This document shows positions 35,241-47,303 of a DNA stretch of 64,000 nt, in pieces (the first letter of the stretch is position 1; each line of letters starts with the position of its first letter). The notes beneath the pieces are model-generated. The model made no database searches. It was not told the DNA's origin and worked only from the letters and a program-made list of their open reading frames with translations. This DNA comes from Casuarius casuarius. Lineage: Eukaryota > Chordata > Aves > Casuariiformes > Casuariidae. The DNA is taken from NCBI GenBank assembly GCA_003342895.1, contig PTFA01000413.1, positions 161,304 to 225,303 on the forward strand. Reading direction: 5' to 3'. A program made the position numbers and the translations under genes.

Positions 35241-36420
35241 TTGCCATTGATAAATTAGCAGAGCTTCTGCTGGTTTCATTGGATCTGGGATTGCCTCCGC
35301 TGTTTTTCAGCTGAACCGTGTGTTTTTTTGGATGGAAAGGGAGGAAAGGAGTAGGAGAATTACATTATCACATACATAGTGAATATTAGCCTAGTTATAG
35401 CTTCAGGATACTGAATAGTTGTCTTGAACATCAGAGGAAATAGAGTTTTGTTGTTTAATATGTATCAGTTATGTATTGAAAAGTCCGCTCTAAATCCAGC
35501 CTGTATCTGCTTTGCAGGAGATGGGAGCCTTTGGTTTTAGCTGCAGCAATTTGTGCAGGAACCCTTGGACTGTTGGCTGAGGTGCCAAATTGTAACTCAC
35601 ACTTAATTCTTATTCATACCAGCAGGGCGCTTGAATAAGGGTGCACATATGTGCATGCACGGGCTCATTAGTGGTACCTGCGACCACTGCACTATTTAAA
35701 AAGGCCTCTTAGTTTTAGACCCGCTTTTGTGAGATACTGGACGATCTCATGTTCATTTGGTTTTATTTGGGTCTTGGGAGTTTACAACAGGATGGGCTGG
35801 TTTTGTATCATCAATCTAGATTTTGCAGTTGCGTATCTACAATGTATCAGACTTTAGTTGCTAGTTTAATTGATAGTTTATTTTTAAAGCATAAAGGTTT
35901 GTGTGGGTCAGAGCTGATCCTATTGCANGGGCTTCTGCTGCATCATTTCGGATCCCTGAAGCTGATGGACCCCTTGGAGCACCTTCCTTCTTTGAACTGC
36001 TTTTTCACTTGAGCGGGGCACAAGGAGGAGAAGGCGTGTTTAGGTTATCCTTGCTACAGTCTGTGCTCTTTTTGCTGTTAATACAGGTCTTCACCTTTCA
36101 GGCCTGCCAATGTATGATCCCCAAGCACTAAATTCATATGAAAAGATGAACAGGAAAAAAAAAAAACAAATTTAAATGCATTTTAGCCCAGCTGTTAAGA
36201 AACAGGACATTTAGTAGCCTGTTCCCTGAGTATTGTGTGGGTTATATTTTGTCCACAGCCTTATCTTTGCCATACAGACTTCCAGTTCGTAGGAAACATG
36301 TTTGCAGGCCTGTCTATGCATACATAAATATTTCTGGCTGTTTTAAAACCTCANCACCAGCCAAAATTAAGAAAAAGGTCTAAACACTAAACATAAACTG
36401 CTAGTAACGTAACCACTTTA
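35241..36420. other. AT-rich non-coding; A12 tract at 36155-36166
   Basis: No gene or repeat family recognised. The A12 run has no recognisable element in front of it. Confidence 0.5.
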
Positions 36421-37727
36421 CCTGAATCCCCGGTGGAAGGATTCTCNTCCCGGTCTCCGTGAGGTGCCATTTGGCCTCACGAGCTGTGGTGAGACCAGGG
36501 AGAGCTGCCTGGCCGCAGCAGCTGCCGCCGGGCGCTCTGCTTGCTGCAGAGGAAGAGCACGGGGCTATCGCTCTCTTTTCTCCTCCTTTTTTCCTTTTTC
36601 TACCTTGCAGAACAACTGGGAAAGGACAAGGCTGAGCTGTCTCCTGAGCGTTGCATTGTGCCTTGCCCTGCATGGTGCACGAAGGAGGGGGGGAGAGAGC
36701 ATCAAAAGAGCGGTTGGACTAACTTGACTCTTGTGTCACCCAACTGCTCAGAAAACAGAGGGCAGACGGTGACGGTGGCTTCAAACCCGGAGGTTGGAGG
36801 GGGCAGGGCTGTGAGCTCTTCCTGCACTGGCCAGCAGAATCGTTGCTGCTCCCTATGGTTTCTGTTCCTGTCTACAATAGCGCTTTTTATAATAGGAAAA
36901 CATTCCATAAATGTTCCATATTTATTATTTTGCTAGAGTGAATTGGCTATGCTGAACTCAGATCAATAAAATGAGAGAAAGGAGGAAAAATACCCAGAGA
37001 TAAAAGAAGGCCGAGAGCTCCGCGTTCCAGAACAAACACAAACCTTCGCTGCCGCGGCGCAGGCACTGCTTGTGCCTGGCTGCTCGACAGGAGCTCTCGC
37101 ACATCCAGGAACTTTGTTTGTATTTTGTAAATTAGCAGATGGTTCTTTGATACAAAGGAGAAAGTGTTCCCACATCAGATTGAGTCTCTCTCTTTTTTTC
37201 CTCTCTGTTATTAAACAAATAGTAAGGGGAGACACAAGCACAATTGCTAGAAGCAAAGGGGAAAGGCAGCAGAGAAAAAACACNTGTAAGTTAACTGTAA
37301 AGTCTGATTTGCACTGACTGCAATAAAGCAGAGGCTATAACTGAATAGCAGACACTCATTTCCAACGTTTCTGAACCGTGCTCCGGGAGGTAGCTCTCTG
37401 TGATTAGGCTGTTAGAGGCTTTCAGCGGAGGCTGTCCCCGCTCTGCGGAGATGGGGCATCCGACCGCGCGCTGCTCCTGGCCTGCTGCCCTGCAAAGGGA
37501 GGTTAGTGGCTGGGAGCCGCTGCTTCTGNGCGTGCGTCCGGCAGAAGCGTCCGCACAGGACGTGTACGGTCACCATGTCTCTGCTGAGTGGGAAGCGGTC
37601 GCCGGCACGCGGGAGAGACTCCTCCACGAGTGCCAGCACGACTGGAAACATCTGTCTGATCGCACCCAGGGCTCAGCACCAGCCTGTGCCGCTGCTCGGC
37701 CGAGCGGGTCCTGTTCCAGCCCTCANA
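36421..37727. other. non-coding with GC-rich patches at 36430-36560 and 37375-37720
   Basis: Two GC-rich patches with moderate CpG (36510-36540; 37425-37720) hold frames up to 131 and 114 codons on one strand and shorter ones on the other. None has a domain. No promoter motif is evident. Confidence 0.5.
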
Positions 37728-37765
37728 GTTGTTTAGGTGCCTAAATCTCCTTAATCGAGGGCATT
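37728..37765. repeat. possible old repeat scrap (TTTAGGTGCCTAAA)
   Basis: The near-perfect palindrome TTTAGGTGCCTAAAT is typical of old sauropsid palindromic repeats, but only about 40 bases are recognisable. Confidence 0.35.
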
Positions 37766-38154
37766 ATTCAGATAAGCGTGCCACCGCGGAAGTGGCGGAA
37801 TAATTTTGTGTCGGATACGTAAGCATTTTGGGGTGGAGCCTGGGTCTTGTTTGGTGGTTTATATAACGCGCGGTGTCGGTTTCCCAGAACAGTTGGGCTT
37901 GATCTTGGCTGGAGCCTCAAGGCAGTAATTTGAGTAATGTAACAACAATTAAATAAGACTCTTACAGACTAGATCTGGCCAAAGCATATTCCACATTGCT
38001 CCAAACAACCTATTTACTTGCGAGCCTGAAATTTCTTTGGAAATATTATTGCTGCAAAAGTCAACTCTACCCTCATTTACTTAAAACCTTGTCTACACAG
38101 ATATTGCAATGACAAACTATCGTGTGTTTCTTTCTGCTTGTGTGTGTAAACTAT

Positions 38155-38178
38155 AGATATATATGNGTATATATATAA
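38155..38178. repeat. TA-rich microsatellite
   Basis: An alternating (TA)n tract broken by one GNG. Likely variable in length between individuals. Confidence 0.85.
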
Positions 38179-38185
38179 GAAAAAG

Positions 38186-38302
38186 AGTGTTCTTTGGGGC
38201 AGGCCTTCTCTTTTTGATCTATGTTTGTACAAGACCTGGCATTGTTGGGTCCTAATGCATGACTGAGCTATGTAAGCACAGCAGTATTATAAATAAATAA
38301 AC
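38186..38302 (+). mobile_element. 3' tail of an ancient L2/MIR-type element
   Basis: In order it shows 'TTCTTTGGGGCAGGCC', 'tctttttgatctatgtttgtacaagacctggca', 'GGGTCCTAATGCATGACTG' and an 'ATAAATAAATAA' tail. This is the well-known amniote pattern '...ctttggggcagggactgtctttttgttctgtgtttgtacagcacctagcacaatggggtcctggtccatgactgg...aataaataa'. It is well preserved for its age. Confidence 0.75.
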
Positions 38303-38834
38303 AGCTACTCTTTCTGAAGGTAAAATTCCATTTAGTCACTGTTCAGCACTTTTCCCTACAGCTCTTTGCACCAGAAGTCTTACATGAAATAGAAGTTCCT
38401 CTGCTACTCCCAGGTCTTCTGAGTCCTTGTCTGGTCCCGTTGACCTGACTGACAGTGGAAGATTTGTCATTGACCCTGGTGGGAGTAATAGCTCCAATTG
38501 CCTGTAGTGTTTCAGAGCAGAAGAGCGAATGCTTTCTCCTTGAGCTTTGCCTGAAATGTAGCATGTGTCCAAGGATGGAACAAATTATGACTACTTTCCC
38601 TTGAACATTGTAGCAATTCAAGGGAAAATTTGCAGCAGTACTTCTGCAGAGACTCAAAGTGTATGATAAAACCAAGATGGATTTAATACTCATTAGCAAA
38701 AAGTAATAATCTAAGCAGAGGAAAAAGAAATTAAGAGGAAAAAGTTGCATTATATATTGGAAAAATAGGTACCATGGAAAAATACACGTCCAACACTAAA
38801 CATGGGCCCAAGCCCAATCCTTCTCATTTTACAA
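38303..38834. other. non-coding, nothing recognised
   Basis: A 135-codon minus frame (38343-38750) has hydrophobic stretches near its start but no recognised family and an AT-rich composition. I treat it as chance. Confidence 0.45.
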
Positions 38835-38900
38835 TCATTGAGAGTGGCTCCATTGACTTCCAGCGGACTTGAATGGGATCCAGCTCCAAATCTGGCTTTC
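38835..38900. repeat. old sauropsid repeat remnant
   Basis: 'CTCCATTGACTTCCAGCGG' followed by 'cttgaatgggatccagctcc' matches the 'ccattgacttcagtgg...' wording of old repeats abundant in birds and reptiles. Family and strand unknown. Confidence 0.5.
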
Positions 38901-40636
38901 TTTGTTCATGATTACTCCTCTCTTGAAGTTGATGGTATTTCTTGATTGAGGAAAGTAAGAAAGATTTTTGACGCTCAATCTCTGGTCCGTGATGCTTTAT
39001 CATATTTTTGATTTGAGTGAGAGCCTTCTGAAGATAATGCCCATTACTGACATGCCTAATTTTACAGTGATGTTTTGGGTTTTTTTGCAAGGATAGGAGT
39101 CTTAGGACATACATAGGGAGACAGTTAATCTACCTAAAGAAGTTGAAGGAGTCACCATTCTACCTCTAAAATTTCCCACCATAATTTGGTGTATGCAAGA
39201 GGCACCAAATAATGTCTTGGGTTAATTTGTTTCCTTTTACTGTTTGGTGACTAATCCATCTGTGGGCACTCCTCATTTCTTTTTCTTTTTTTTTTTTTTG
39301 CATTTGTCATTTAATCATATTTATTTGGTTGCTTATAGAGTAACACACAGATTTGAAAAATGAGAAAACATTGCTGCTCATTTCAGATCCATGCCCATCG
39401 AGCAGTGCTGCTAGCTTAGGCAGGCTGCATAGATTGTGTAATTTTATTAGTTTTTTTGTTTGATGAACATAAAAGTACTTTTCAATTAATGCTATGTATG
39501 CAGATCTAAAACTCAGTTTCTGTGTGGTCTTTTGACATACAACTGTGAAAGCCATTTTCTGTGACAGCAGAGCTCAAACTGTGTAAATACTTTGCATTTT
39601 TCATGAATATTCATTTAATATTTATAGTGATTTTGGTCTTGCCTATATACTCCCCTTGTTTTCTAATAGTCAAAACATCTTTTTGGTAATTAATTTGGAT
39701 TTTAATACTGACAAGTGGTTTCTTCTATGAAGTCTATTACAAACATGGCATATTGTTGTGAATTGCATGCTAAAATAATAGTCTAGAACTGCAGCATTTT
39801 CAGCAAAATGGCTCCACTCGTGTTTGACAGGATGAATGCCTCTGTGCTTTTCAGAGCACCGCGTTTAGCCCTCTTCATTTACAAAGGGAGAAGGGAGAGG
39901 AGAGAGCAACGCTACTCTGAGAACAGCTTGTCACATGTTGACCTACTTTTTCAGCCAATCTGCGTGCAGCCGAGCTGCTGTTGTGTCGACACTACATAGC
40001 CAAGCTGAAGCAAAACCCGCAGAATCCGTGGCCTGAGAGACTGGCTCTAGACTAGACAAAAGGTCTTCTGGGTTTGATACGACTTGTAGACATGCAGGGA
40101 CTGCAGGACTGGGAGAGAGGGAGCTGGTTTTCTGAGTGGAGTCTCTTGCCTCCTCTTCCCTGGGAAATCTAAAGCAAATTGTGCTCCGTAATGAGGCCAC
40201 TTTGTGTCTCATCTCTGCTGTACATTTATGTCTAAAGCAGCTGCTGTTGGTCCAGGCAGGGTCTCTCCAGCTGCTTGGGGGACGTGGGCAAAAAGCTCAG
40301 TTTGTGGCTCCTACCACCATTCACTCTCCGCTGCCAGCAAAACTAGGAAAACAAAGGAAAGGGGATGTGCTCTGACAAAGGCATGGGATGTCCTTTTGTC
40401 ATGCCTGTCTTTGACTCCATCNGAGCCACCAAGGATTATTTGTGCTTTGTGGACATTAGAGTATCCACTGAACTCTCCTAATCTAGTGCAGAGCTGAAGG
40501 TACAGAGCCTGCAGACCAGGGAAGTGGGAACCTCTTTGTACCTCCACATCCATGCAGATGCAAACACCTCCTTACCTGTGCTCTTTGGAAATTATTAGAT
40601 TCCCAGGTTCAGTCTGTGATCTTGTGTTTCTTTTTC
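38901..40636. other. non-coding; T14 at 39286-39299
   Basis: No gene is recognised. A POU-type palindrome is listed separately at 39603. Frames of 60-97 codons lie around 39808-40553 on both strands without features. Confidence 0.5.
39603..39614. promoter_or_regulatory. POU-dimer-like palindrome ATGAATATTCAT
   Basis: A perfect 12-base palindrome that fits the MORE-type POU dimer pattern ATG(A/C)ATAT(T/G)CAT. Seen directly; binding is only inferred. Confidence 0.35.
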
Positions 40637-40715
40637 TTATTTGATATCCTTATTTTTTTATTTGATTTTATTATTTGATATCATTATTTTTTGAAAGAAT
40701 ATCATTTTTTGATGT
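40637..40715. repeat. decayed TTATTTGATATC repeat tract
   Basis: TTATTTGATATC appears at 40637-40648 and again at 40671-40682, with partial copies between and after (TTATTTGATTTTA, AATATCATTTTTTGATG). A low-complexity AT-rich tandem remnant. Confidence 0.7.
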
Positions 40716-42443
40716 GCTGTACACCTATAACTCCTCGTGCCAATAGCGGGAGCGGGAACTGCTACCTCTTGAGAAATGCGAGTAAAAATACTTTGTGTTA
40801 ATATGCATCACCACATCAGTTTTTATCATTTCAACAAGCATTTTCACTGAAGCTGACCTGTACTTTAGAAAGCAAATACTGTTCCTTTGCCCCTGAAAGC
40901 CTCTTGTCCTTTAATGGAAATGAATACAGTTTTATTCTTAGCAGCTCGTTGCAGAAGGCTCCAGTAATGTGGCTCTTCACTAAAACACTCTTTTTATGAC
41001 CAGTTTTAACTTAAAGCAAGAACCTTGTTGATTCTAAAAAGGAAGAAGACCCTAAAATTTTGGTTTTGAAAACATCACATTTCTTTTTCAAGTTTAAGCT
41101 GTTCCAGAGACTTCTTTTTACGAATCTTTGTTTTGGGTCTCCTCCAGTGAGGGCATTTGTGATAGGGTGCTGGTAGGCTGCCTTGGGATGCATTTATTTA
41201 TTTGGGTCCTAAGTAAGTAAAACTGACCTCAGCCTGATGTGAATACTGAACAAAATTATGAGAATGACTCAAATCACAGCCTTGAAAAACCTAAACAGGT
41301 TCTAGTAGAAGCAGGCTCCTGCCAAATGAAATGTTGCTGGGACTTTCCTGTACCCTATTGCTGGAATCCTTGGGAGAAATTATAACGCGGTCAAGTGTCA
41401 TGTGAACGTAAAGTGTACTAATTATTGCCCCCACCTCACTCTGTGGCACTTCATTCCACATCAAGACTGCCTTTTTATGAGCCAGCTTAGTCTGCTTCCG
41501 AAGTGGATTAGTACGGGNGCTCTGAGGATGGACTAAGGGAGTCTTCTGACAGAGCCAGCGGAAAATACTGAGTGCAGCTCTTACACTGAGCTTTTTCCCC
41601 AGTGAGGTTTGAGTATTTTAAAATTCACTCAATATAGCAGCTTCTGCTGCTTTTTAGGAACATGAGAGTCGGTGAAAGTTTGACATATGCCATTCTGCCA
41701 AATCATGTTTCTGAGCTAGGGTTCTCCCCCAGCTCCGTTAAGTGCCAGCTCCCTGTTTTCATTCCCGGTTGTTTACTGTTTCTTGGCTACCTGAATTTGT
41801 CATCCAAAATGCCATGTAGGCCACTGTGGCAAGAAGGTTTGTAGGCTGCATGCACTGGCATGCTGCTAGGATTGGAGAGGCCACGGTTCAAGGGTTTGGG
41901 TTTGCGCGAGTCTGTTGCTTTGGGGGCAGAACTGAACCTCACTGTCTCATGAAATGTGTCATGAACGTGTGATCAGAAGGTTCCTACACCTCCGAACCAT
42001 GAAAGGCAGTGGAGAGCTCATAGGTGGTAAGAACTACTATTATTGTAGCATTCACAGACTTGGATACTTTTCATTAAACAGTCTGAACACTTTGTTTGTT
42101 AAATGTTTGGCATAATGCCCGTATCATATGATTTCAATTAGGCAACAACCGCTAAAGCTACAATTCCTTCTTACCTTCTAGCGAGGTGACTTTCCCGTTG
42201 ATGTCTACCGGGAATTAGGCAAAGTCCAAGGTGAGACGTTGGAAGGAAAATGAGGACGAGATTATAGGTGCGTCAGGTAAGTTTTACACTTCAGAGAGAA
42301 TTGCAGCAAAATAGACTGTGGTTCCTTACACCTGCCATTTCTTTTGTCTGCACTATCGTTTACTATTTCTCTTTAGTTTACCTTAATTTTCTATTAAGCT
42401 TTCGATATTTAGGGAATCAGCTTAAACTGCAGCTGGTGCTGAG
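40716..42443. other. non-coding, nothing recognised
   Basis: AT-rich. A phrase at 42190-42225 ('cccgttgatgtctaccgggaattaggcaaa') may be an old-repeat scrap. Confidence 0.5.
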
Positions 42444-42770
42444 AACTGAGTGTCATGAATTCTGGTCCTAGCTTTCATTCCTACTGTTTGGCTATGTCTG
42501 AGCTCAAGGAGCCAAGACCATGACCAAGCTCTCCATGTGGAGACAAGACGTGGGAGCGCATGTCTCTCCCTTCCCTACCCTGACTCCCATGGAAACCCAC
42601 AGCTGAAAGAGTTCCAGTACAGTCCAGCCAAATCCAGCCAGGTCTCTGGTGGGAATGGTCAGACCTCCAGGACCTACACTGCTCTCCAGAGCATAGATGT
42701 AGTCTGCAAAAACNTAGGTAAGGTGCTTAATCTTCCTGCTTCATTGTACTGTGCTGTGCAAATAGTCATA
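42444..42770 (+). mobile_element. possible interrupted MIR fragment
   Basis: 'aactgagtgtcatgaattctggtcctagc' (42444-42472) resembles the MIR 'tctgggttcgaatcctggctctgcc' part. 'aggtaaggtgcttaatcttcctgcttcatt' (42715-42745) resembles 'gggcaagtcacttaacctctctgcctcag'. The 240 bases between do not fit, so either the copy was interrupted or one match is chance. Confidence 0.35.
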
Positions 42771-44439
42771 TCCCTCACTGAGTAGTATGAGGATTGATTC
42801 ATTAACATCTGGAGAGAGACTTGAAAACCTAAAGCAATAATTTCTCAATTATGCTTAATCAGTATTGTGCATTTGATGTTAATGTTGTTTTTATGTGAAC
42901 GTTCATTGACAAATTAAGGATACTTCTAAAACTCNCTTAGAAGAGTCTGTAAATATAAAGTCTCTATTCATCATTATGTTGTTTATAGTCCTGTAGCACT
43001 AATATTCTACCTTGCTTTATGGATGTGTACAGGAGAGATGCGAGGCCTTAATGACCTCTCAATACGCAAAGCTTACAGCCCAGTTCTTTCCCAGCTTCAG
43101 AGGTTTGACTTGTTTGTGGTGGTTTTACTTCTACTGAAAGCACAATCAATGCCTTGTGTTTTCAATACCACGGAGATAAAAAAGTGCATTACATTCTTCA
43201 GCAGGAGTCTCACTTCCAGCAGAAGTAGAACAAATAGACCTTTCTAGCTGTTTACATGAACAGACTTTCAAATGTATCCTCTCGTTTCCTTGGGAGCTTA
43301 ATTTTTAAAACTTCTATCAATGGAAAACAGAGCCGAGTTAGCCAAGTGCCTTTTTAAAGTCTTGAATGAAATACGGGCTCCCACCTCGCTGGTCAGGGCA
43401 GCTGCTGCGGAGCGGATCTGCCTGCGTAACCAGCACTGGGCTGCTCAGCGGCTCAGACTGCAAAAGGCCGTGCTCGGGCGTGCTTGCCGTGAGGACTGGG
43501 GAATATGGACCCTGTGTGAGCGTCGGGCGGGTGTGCGGGAGTGCNTACCTGGCACCTGCCATCGTCCTTACAGGGGCTTTCTGTTATGAAGAGTCGCATG
43601 GGAAAGAGGTGGCTTCTCCACCCTGCCTAAAACATACCTGCTATCCTACTGCTCATAGTCTACTTGTGCTGGTCATGCCTTGGCACTTGTCTCAAGTTAT
43701 GGATATCTGTTGAGCGGGGTCTTTGCTTCATTATCAAGGTCTATTTTTGGGATGCTGTACATGCGCTACCCAGCATTGCCCCGCTCTACTGTGGCAAAGT
43801 TGTGCTGGGCCAAAGGCAACTGTGACCTGAACTGTGCAGCGCAGTTAAAACGACACTAGGAACCTGCGTACTGCACCAAAAGTTATTAATTCCTTCAGCC
43901 ACTCCAGTAAATCTTTTTCTGTCGCAAACATACAGTGAGAGCTGCTTCTGGCCAAAAGAGGCTTCTGGGAAAGAATCGGTGTCAGAAAGGTTAAGTAACT
44001 CAGCCCATAATTGCAGGGACTTGTCCATGATTTCAAATTCTCTGTGCAGAAAAAGCTCATCTTTCCCTTAGACCATGCTGTTAATGGCAGCCAGAATCTG
44101 GCCATCCTGTGCAAATCATCTAAGCATAGTAGTCCTCGTTTGACTTAGACTTTCAAGCCAAGGTGATTAATGAGTCATAAATACAATGCTACAGTGATCC
44201 TTAAAATAAACAACATTCCTTGATTTGAAAATCCCAGGAGATGAGTTTTAATTTCTCTAGCCAAACTGGGAATGAAAAAGATTTTCCTGTAGTGCCTTAT
44301 TGATAAAATTTGACCTTGCTCAGCAGTGGAGCTCCCTGCGGGGGGGTGGGCACACATGCAAAGTGCTCTTACTATGCCTGTATTCAAATTCTAATTCCAT
44401 ATTCTTGTACGAACCATCTCACTGGGAACCAAAAATAGC
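42771..44439. other. non-coding with GC patch at 43370-43560
   Basis: The moderately GC-rich patch holds frames of 74-115 codons on both strands, without domains. Nothing else recognised. Confidence 0.5.
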
Positions 44440-44740
44440 ACAGACGGAAAATATTCTCACAAGATGATTGTCACACAAATAAGAATAGTCTCTGTTTAAC
44501 CCATTCTCTTATCAGCTTAGCTGTCTGCAGGCTCCGGAGCCTCTGCTGGTGCTTTGCTTTAGCCATTGGCCAAGAATCTATTCATGAAAAGCAACAATTT
44601 AATAGTAAGAAAATATCTCTGTGGTTGACAATATGCCACTAAGCTGGATTAAATGGAGTGTACTTACCTCGTTTTAACAACATAAAAACATTACTTTGGT
44701 AATTGTAATTTAGCATCTGTGTGATAGGGTGTGTTTTTGA
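44440..44740. promoter_or_regulatory. candidate conserved non-coding element
   Basis: Repeat-free complex sequence with GATTGTCACAC, a CCAAT-type AGCCATTGGCC, AATCTATTCATGAAAAGC and homeodomain cores towards 44700 (GGTAATTGTAATTTAG). Enhancer-like by texture only. Confidence 0.3.
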
Positions 44741-45657
44741 GTTTTGCTGACGGTTTTTCTGGATGCTTTCTGGCTTTAAAAGCTGCTAGTGACTCCTCCT
44801 AACACTCTGTTGGTTTCGATGAGCTTGCACAAAATGCATGTCTGACCCAAATTCAGAATCTCCTGTGTAGAAAGAGAAGGTGAATTAACAGTGATGTCTT
44901 TATTTATTTATATTACCACAGCGTGTGCAAGTCTCGTTTTGGAATAGGCTGGCTGTGCCAGGCATTATAAAGACTTAGAAGAAAAAGGCGGTTCCTCCAG
45001 AAGGCCTGGCTGCCTGAGCACAGGAGGAGCACGGCAGATGATAGTGGTAGAGGAAACAACTAAACCATGAAACAATGCTGTTGGACACACTAAACAGCCC
45101 AACAGTACCATCGTTTTATAGTTCCTGTAGGCACCGTGGCAAAGCAGAGGCATGAGGAAGTGGAACGAGAATTACGAAGCTGTGGACGTTTTTAGGAAGC
45201 TTCGGCAAAGGAGGAGAAAGCATGAATTTGCTTGTTCCAAACTCTGGCGAGTGGGTGGTGAGACCTAGCAGCACGGCGTGCGGAAGGTGAGCACACAGGC
45301 CTTGGAAGTGAGGTGTTTGATGCATTAGAGAATGGGGAGATGGCAAAGGGACACAGAGAGAAAGAGGACACAGAGGAGAGTTTATCCCATGAATCCCCTA
45401 TTTTTGCAGATCATTTTGGGTGAAGTGCACTCTGTAGAGTGTTAATAGTGGTCTGCAAATGAGTTTATTTGTCAACAGTTACTATTTTACAGCAGCATGG
45501 TAACTCCCAGACTTCTGTAATAGGCAGTTGCATATAAATAAAAGCTATCATCCTGCCCTTTTATTCGAATTTGTTTATAGACTATGGAGAGAAGCTGATG
45601 GTTGCATATTTACCACACAGCAGCTGTTCATAGTTCTCAGGCACATCATCTGCCCAA
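44741..45657. other. non-coding, nothing recognised
   Basis: Frames up to 80 codons, without features. Confidence 0.5.
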
Positions 45658-46293
45658 TTGCCCATGGCTTTGTCTATTCCAATTATTTTTTCCCATATGT
45701 ACATATTGGGTCAGATTCCAGCTCTGAGACAAAGAGGGATTTATTCTTCGTTGCCTTCCCGAACTCCTGAGGTCAGTTGGGCCTCTGGCAAGGGCTGTCG
45801 CATCCGGAGGAAGAGCCCTGAGAAGATGCCTATGGCAGGAATGTGTAAGGGAGCGCCGGGCTGGTTCCCGGGCAGCGGGGCTGGTGCCACCTCTGCCACC
45901 CAGCCCTCCATTTCGGGCATGATCCAGGCTCCGCTGGCCCACGTTGCATTACCCCAGAGTAGCCGATACACCTTGGGTACTGCTGTGAGGAGTCCTGGTG
46001 CTGACCACGGGGACTGGGAAAAAGCTTTCCATCCTCCAGGCATGAAGTTGCCGCGCCAACTTGCTGCGCGTTCTTGGACCAACGAGACCTACCACGCTCA
46101 AGCGCCGAATCCCAGCGGTGCAGTCCTGGAGGGAACTCGAGGTCGTCCAGACGCAGCACAGCGCTGCGCCGTGCAGCTCGGTGCAGAGAAGCACAAGGAG
46201 CTCCGAACAGGCGGTTTTGACATTGGGCAGACTATCAGCCAGGCACAGCGTAGCCAGCCTGGGATAATCAGCCATGCTGAGAAGCAAGGCTAA
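45658..46293 (+). other. longest open frame (211 codons) in a CpG-rich patch, probably not a gene
   Basis: The frame runs from ATG at 45658 to TAA at 46291. Its second half lies in CpG-rich DNA (about 18 CpG by eye between 46045 and 46215). Three frames of 109-113 codons are open on the minus strand across the same DNA, which points to composition rather than selection. The predicted product is rich in P, G, A, S and R and has no signal peptide, membrane segment, cysteine pattern or domain that I recognise. No splice sites or Kozak context support it. A lineage-specific transcript cannot be excluded. Confidence 0.35.
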
Positions 46294-46325
46294 TTAGGTA
46301 GACACAGAGATATCCCGCAGATACC

Positions 46326-46962
46326 CTTCTGCAGCCCTCAACTATTCTTAGAAAACTTTTCCTAAAATATNGTCTAAATATTGTTGGCTCTGAATTAAGT
46401 CACTTCTTATGTTATCCATCAGATATTCTTGCTCCCTGTTTTGGAAGCTCCTATCATATTCCCCTGAGTCTCCTCTTTTCTAGACCAAAGAGAAAAATTT
46501 CAGCTTTTCCCTAGAAGAGGATATTTTCCTCTCAAATTTGCCTACATTTTTGATAAAATAGGGTGTTCCAAATTGAGCTTTAAGAGGAGCTTCATGAATG
46601 CTTAATGAAAGGGAATAATTCCTTCCTATATTTGACATGCGTCAGTCTTATTAATACGCCTTTGAATAAGATTTACTTTTTTGTTGCAGTGCGTCGTGGT
46701 GTTGAGTCATATTCCACCTGTGGTCCTCCTTAAGTCCCGGCACTTGTTTTGCAATCCGGTTATTTAACTAGTTATTTTTTATTTGTTCACTTGATTTCTG
46801 CTTCCTTAACTTAGTACTTTTGCACTTGCCTTTACTGAGTTTCTTTGCCTGATTTAAGGCTGTTTCTCCAAGAGTCTTCTGGAGAATTTGGGGCCTTCCC
46901 CAGCATCGACACCTTGTGTGCTGTCCTTGTTATGAGCCGGGTCATTAGTGAGAAGAGTGAAT
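46326..46962 (-). mobile_element. ancient CR1-like LINE 3' fragment, minus strand
   Basis: Over about 640 bases the plus strand keeps the order of a reversed CR1 3' end: 'aaacttttcctaaaatat', 'ttaagtcacttcttatg', 'gctcctatcatattcccctgagtctcctcttttctagacc', '...tttttgttgcagtgcg', 'tgttgagtcatattcc', 'tgtggtcctcc', 'ttttgcacttgcctttactgag', 'ctgtttctccaagagtc', and a final 'cattagtgag'. It is interrupted by small gaps and much diverged. It is one of the longer old repeats in the window and clearly distinct in age from the copy at 16751. Confidence 0.85.
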
Positions 46963-47199
46963 CNGCTTGGTTTCAGGACAGGTCCTTCGGGGACCTCACT
47001 TGGTATGTNCAGATACACTCCAAGTCTGTGGGAGGAAAGTTGGTGTTTGAGCATAAGCTTTTATCTCAATTTGGAAACAGCAAGGAGTTAGGGCAGTCCA
47101 CGTGTCCATCTGAAGTGAAGCCTCGGCTTCATGAAGCAAGGCGAAGGGCGTGATGTGCACGTGCATCCTTGGGGCAGCCACCCTTCGCCTTAGGGCTGC
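46963..47199. other. non-coding spacer
   Basis: No recognised feature. Frames at 46845-47181 on both strands run across the CR1 border. Confidence 0.45.
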
Positions 47200-47303
47200 C
47201 CGGCGTGGAAGTGCGGCGCGCTGCCTTTGTGACGTGAAGCGGCACAGGGTCTGGATGGGGTTATAAATATCCGTCCTCCCTCGGCTGGAGCGCGGAGGAG
47301 AGG
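47200..47303 (+). promoter_or_regulatory. promoter-like site: CRE-like word plus TATA box
   Basis: In a CpG-containing GC-rich setting stands TGACGTGA (47230-47237, one base off the CRE palindrome). About 30 bases further is TTATAAATA (47261-47269), a good TATA box. A start site would be expected near 47290-47295, where the sequence is GC-rich, with the first ATG at 47304. The spacing is right for a real core promoter, but no known gene follows, so the role is inferred. Confidence 0.4.
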
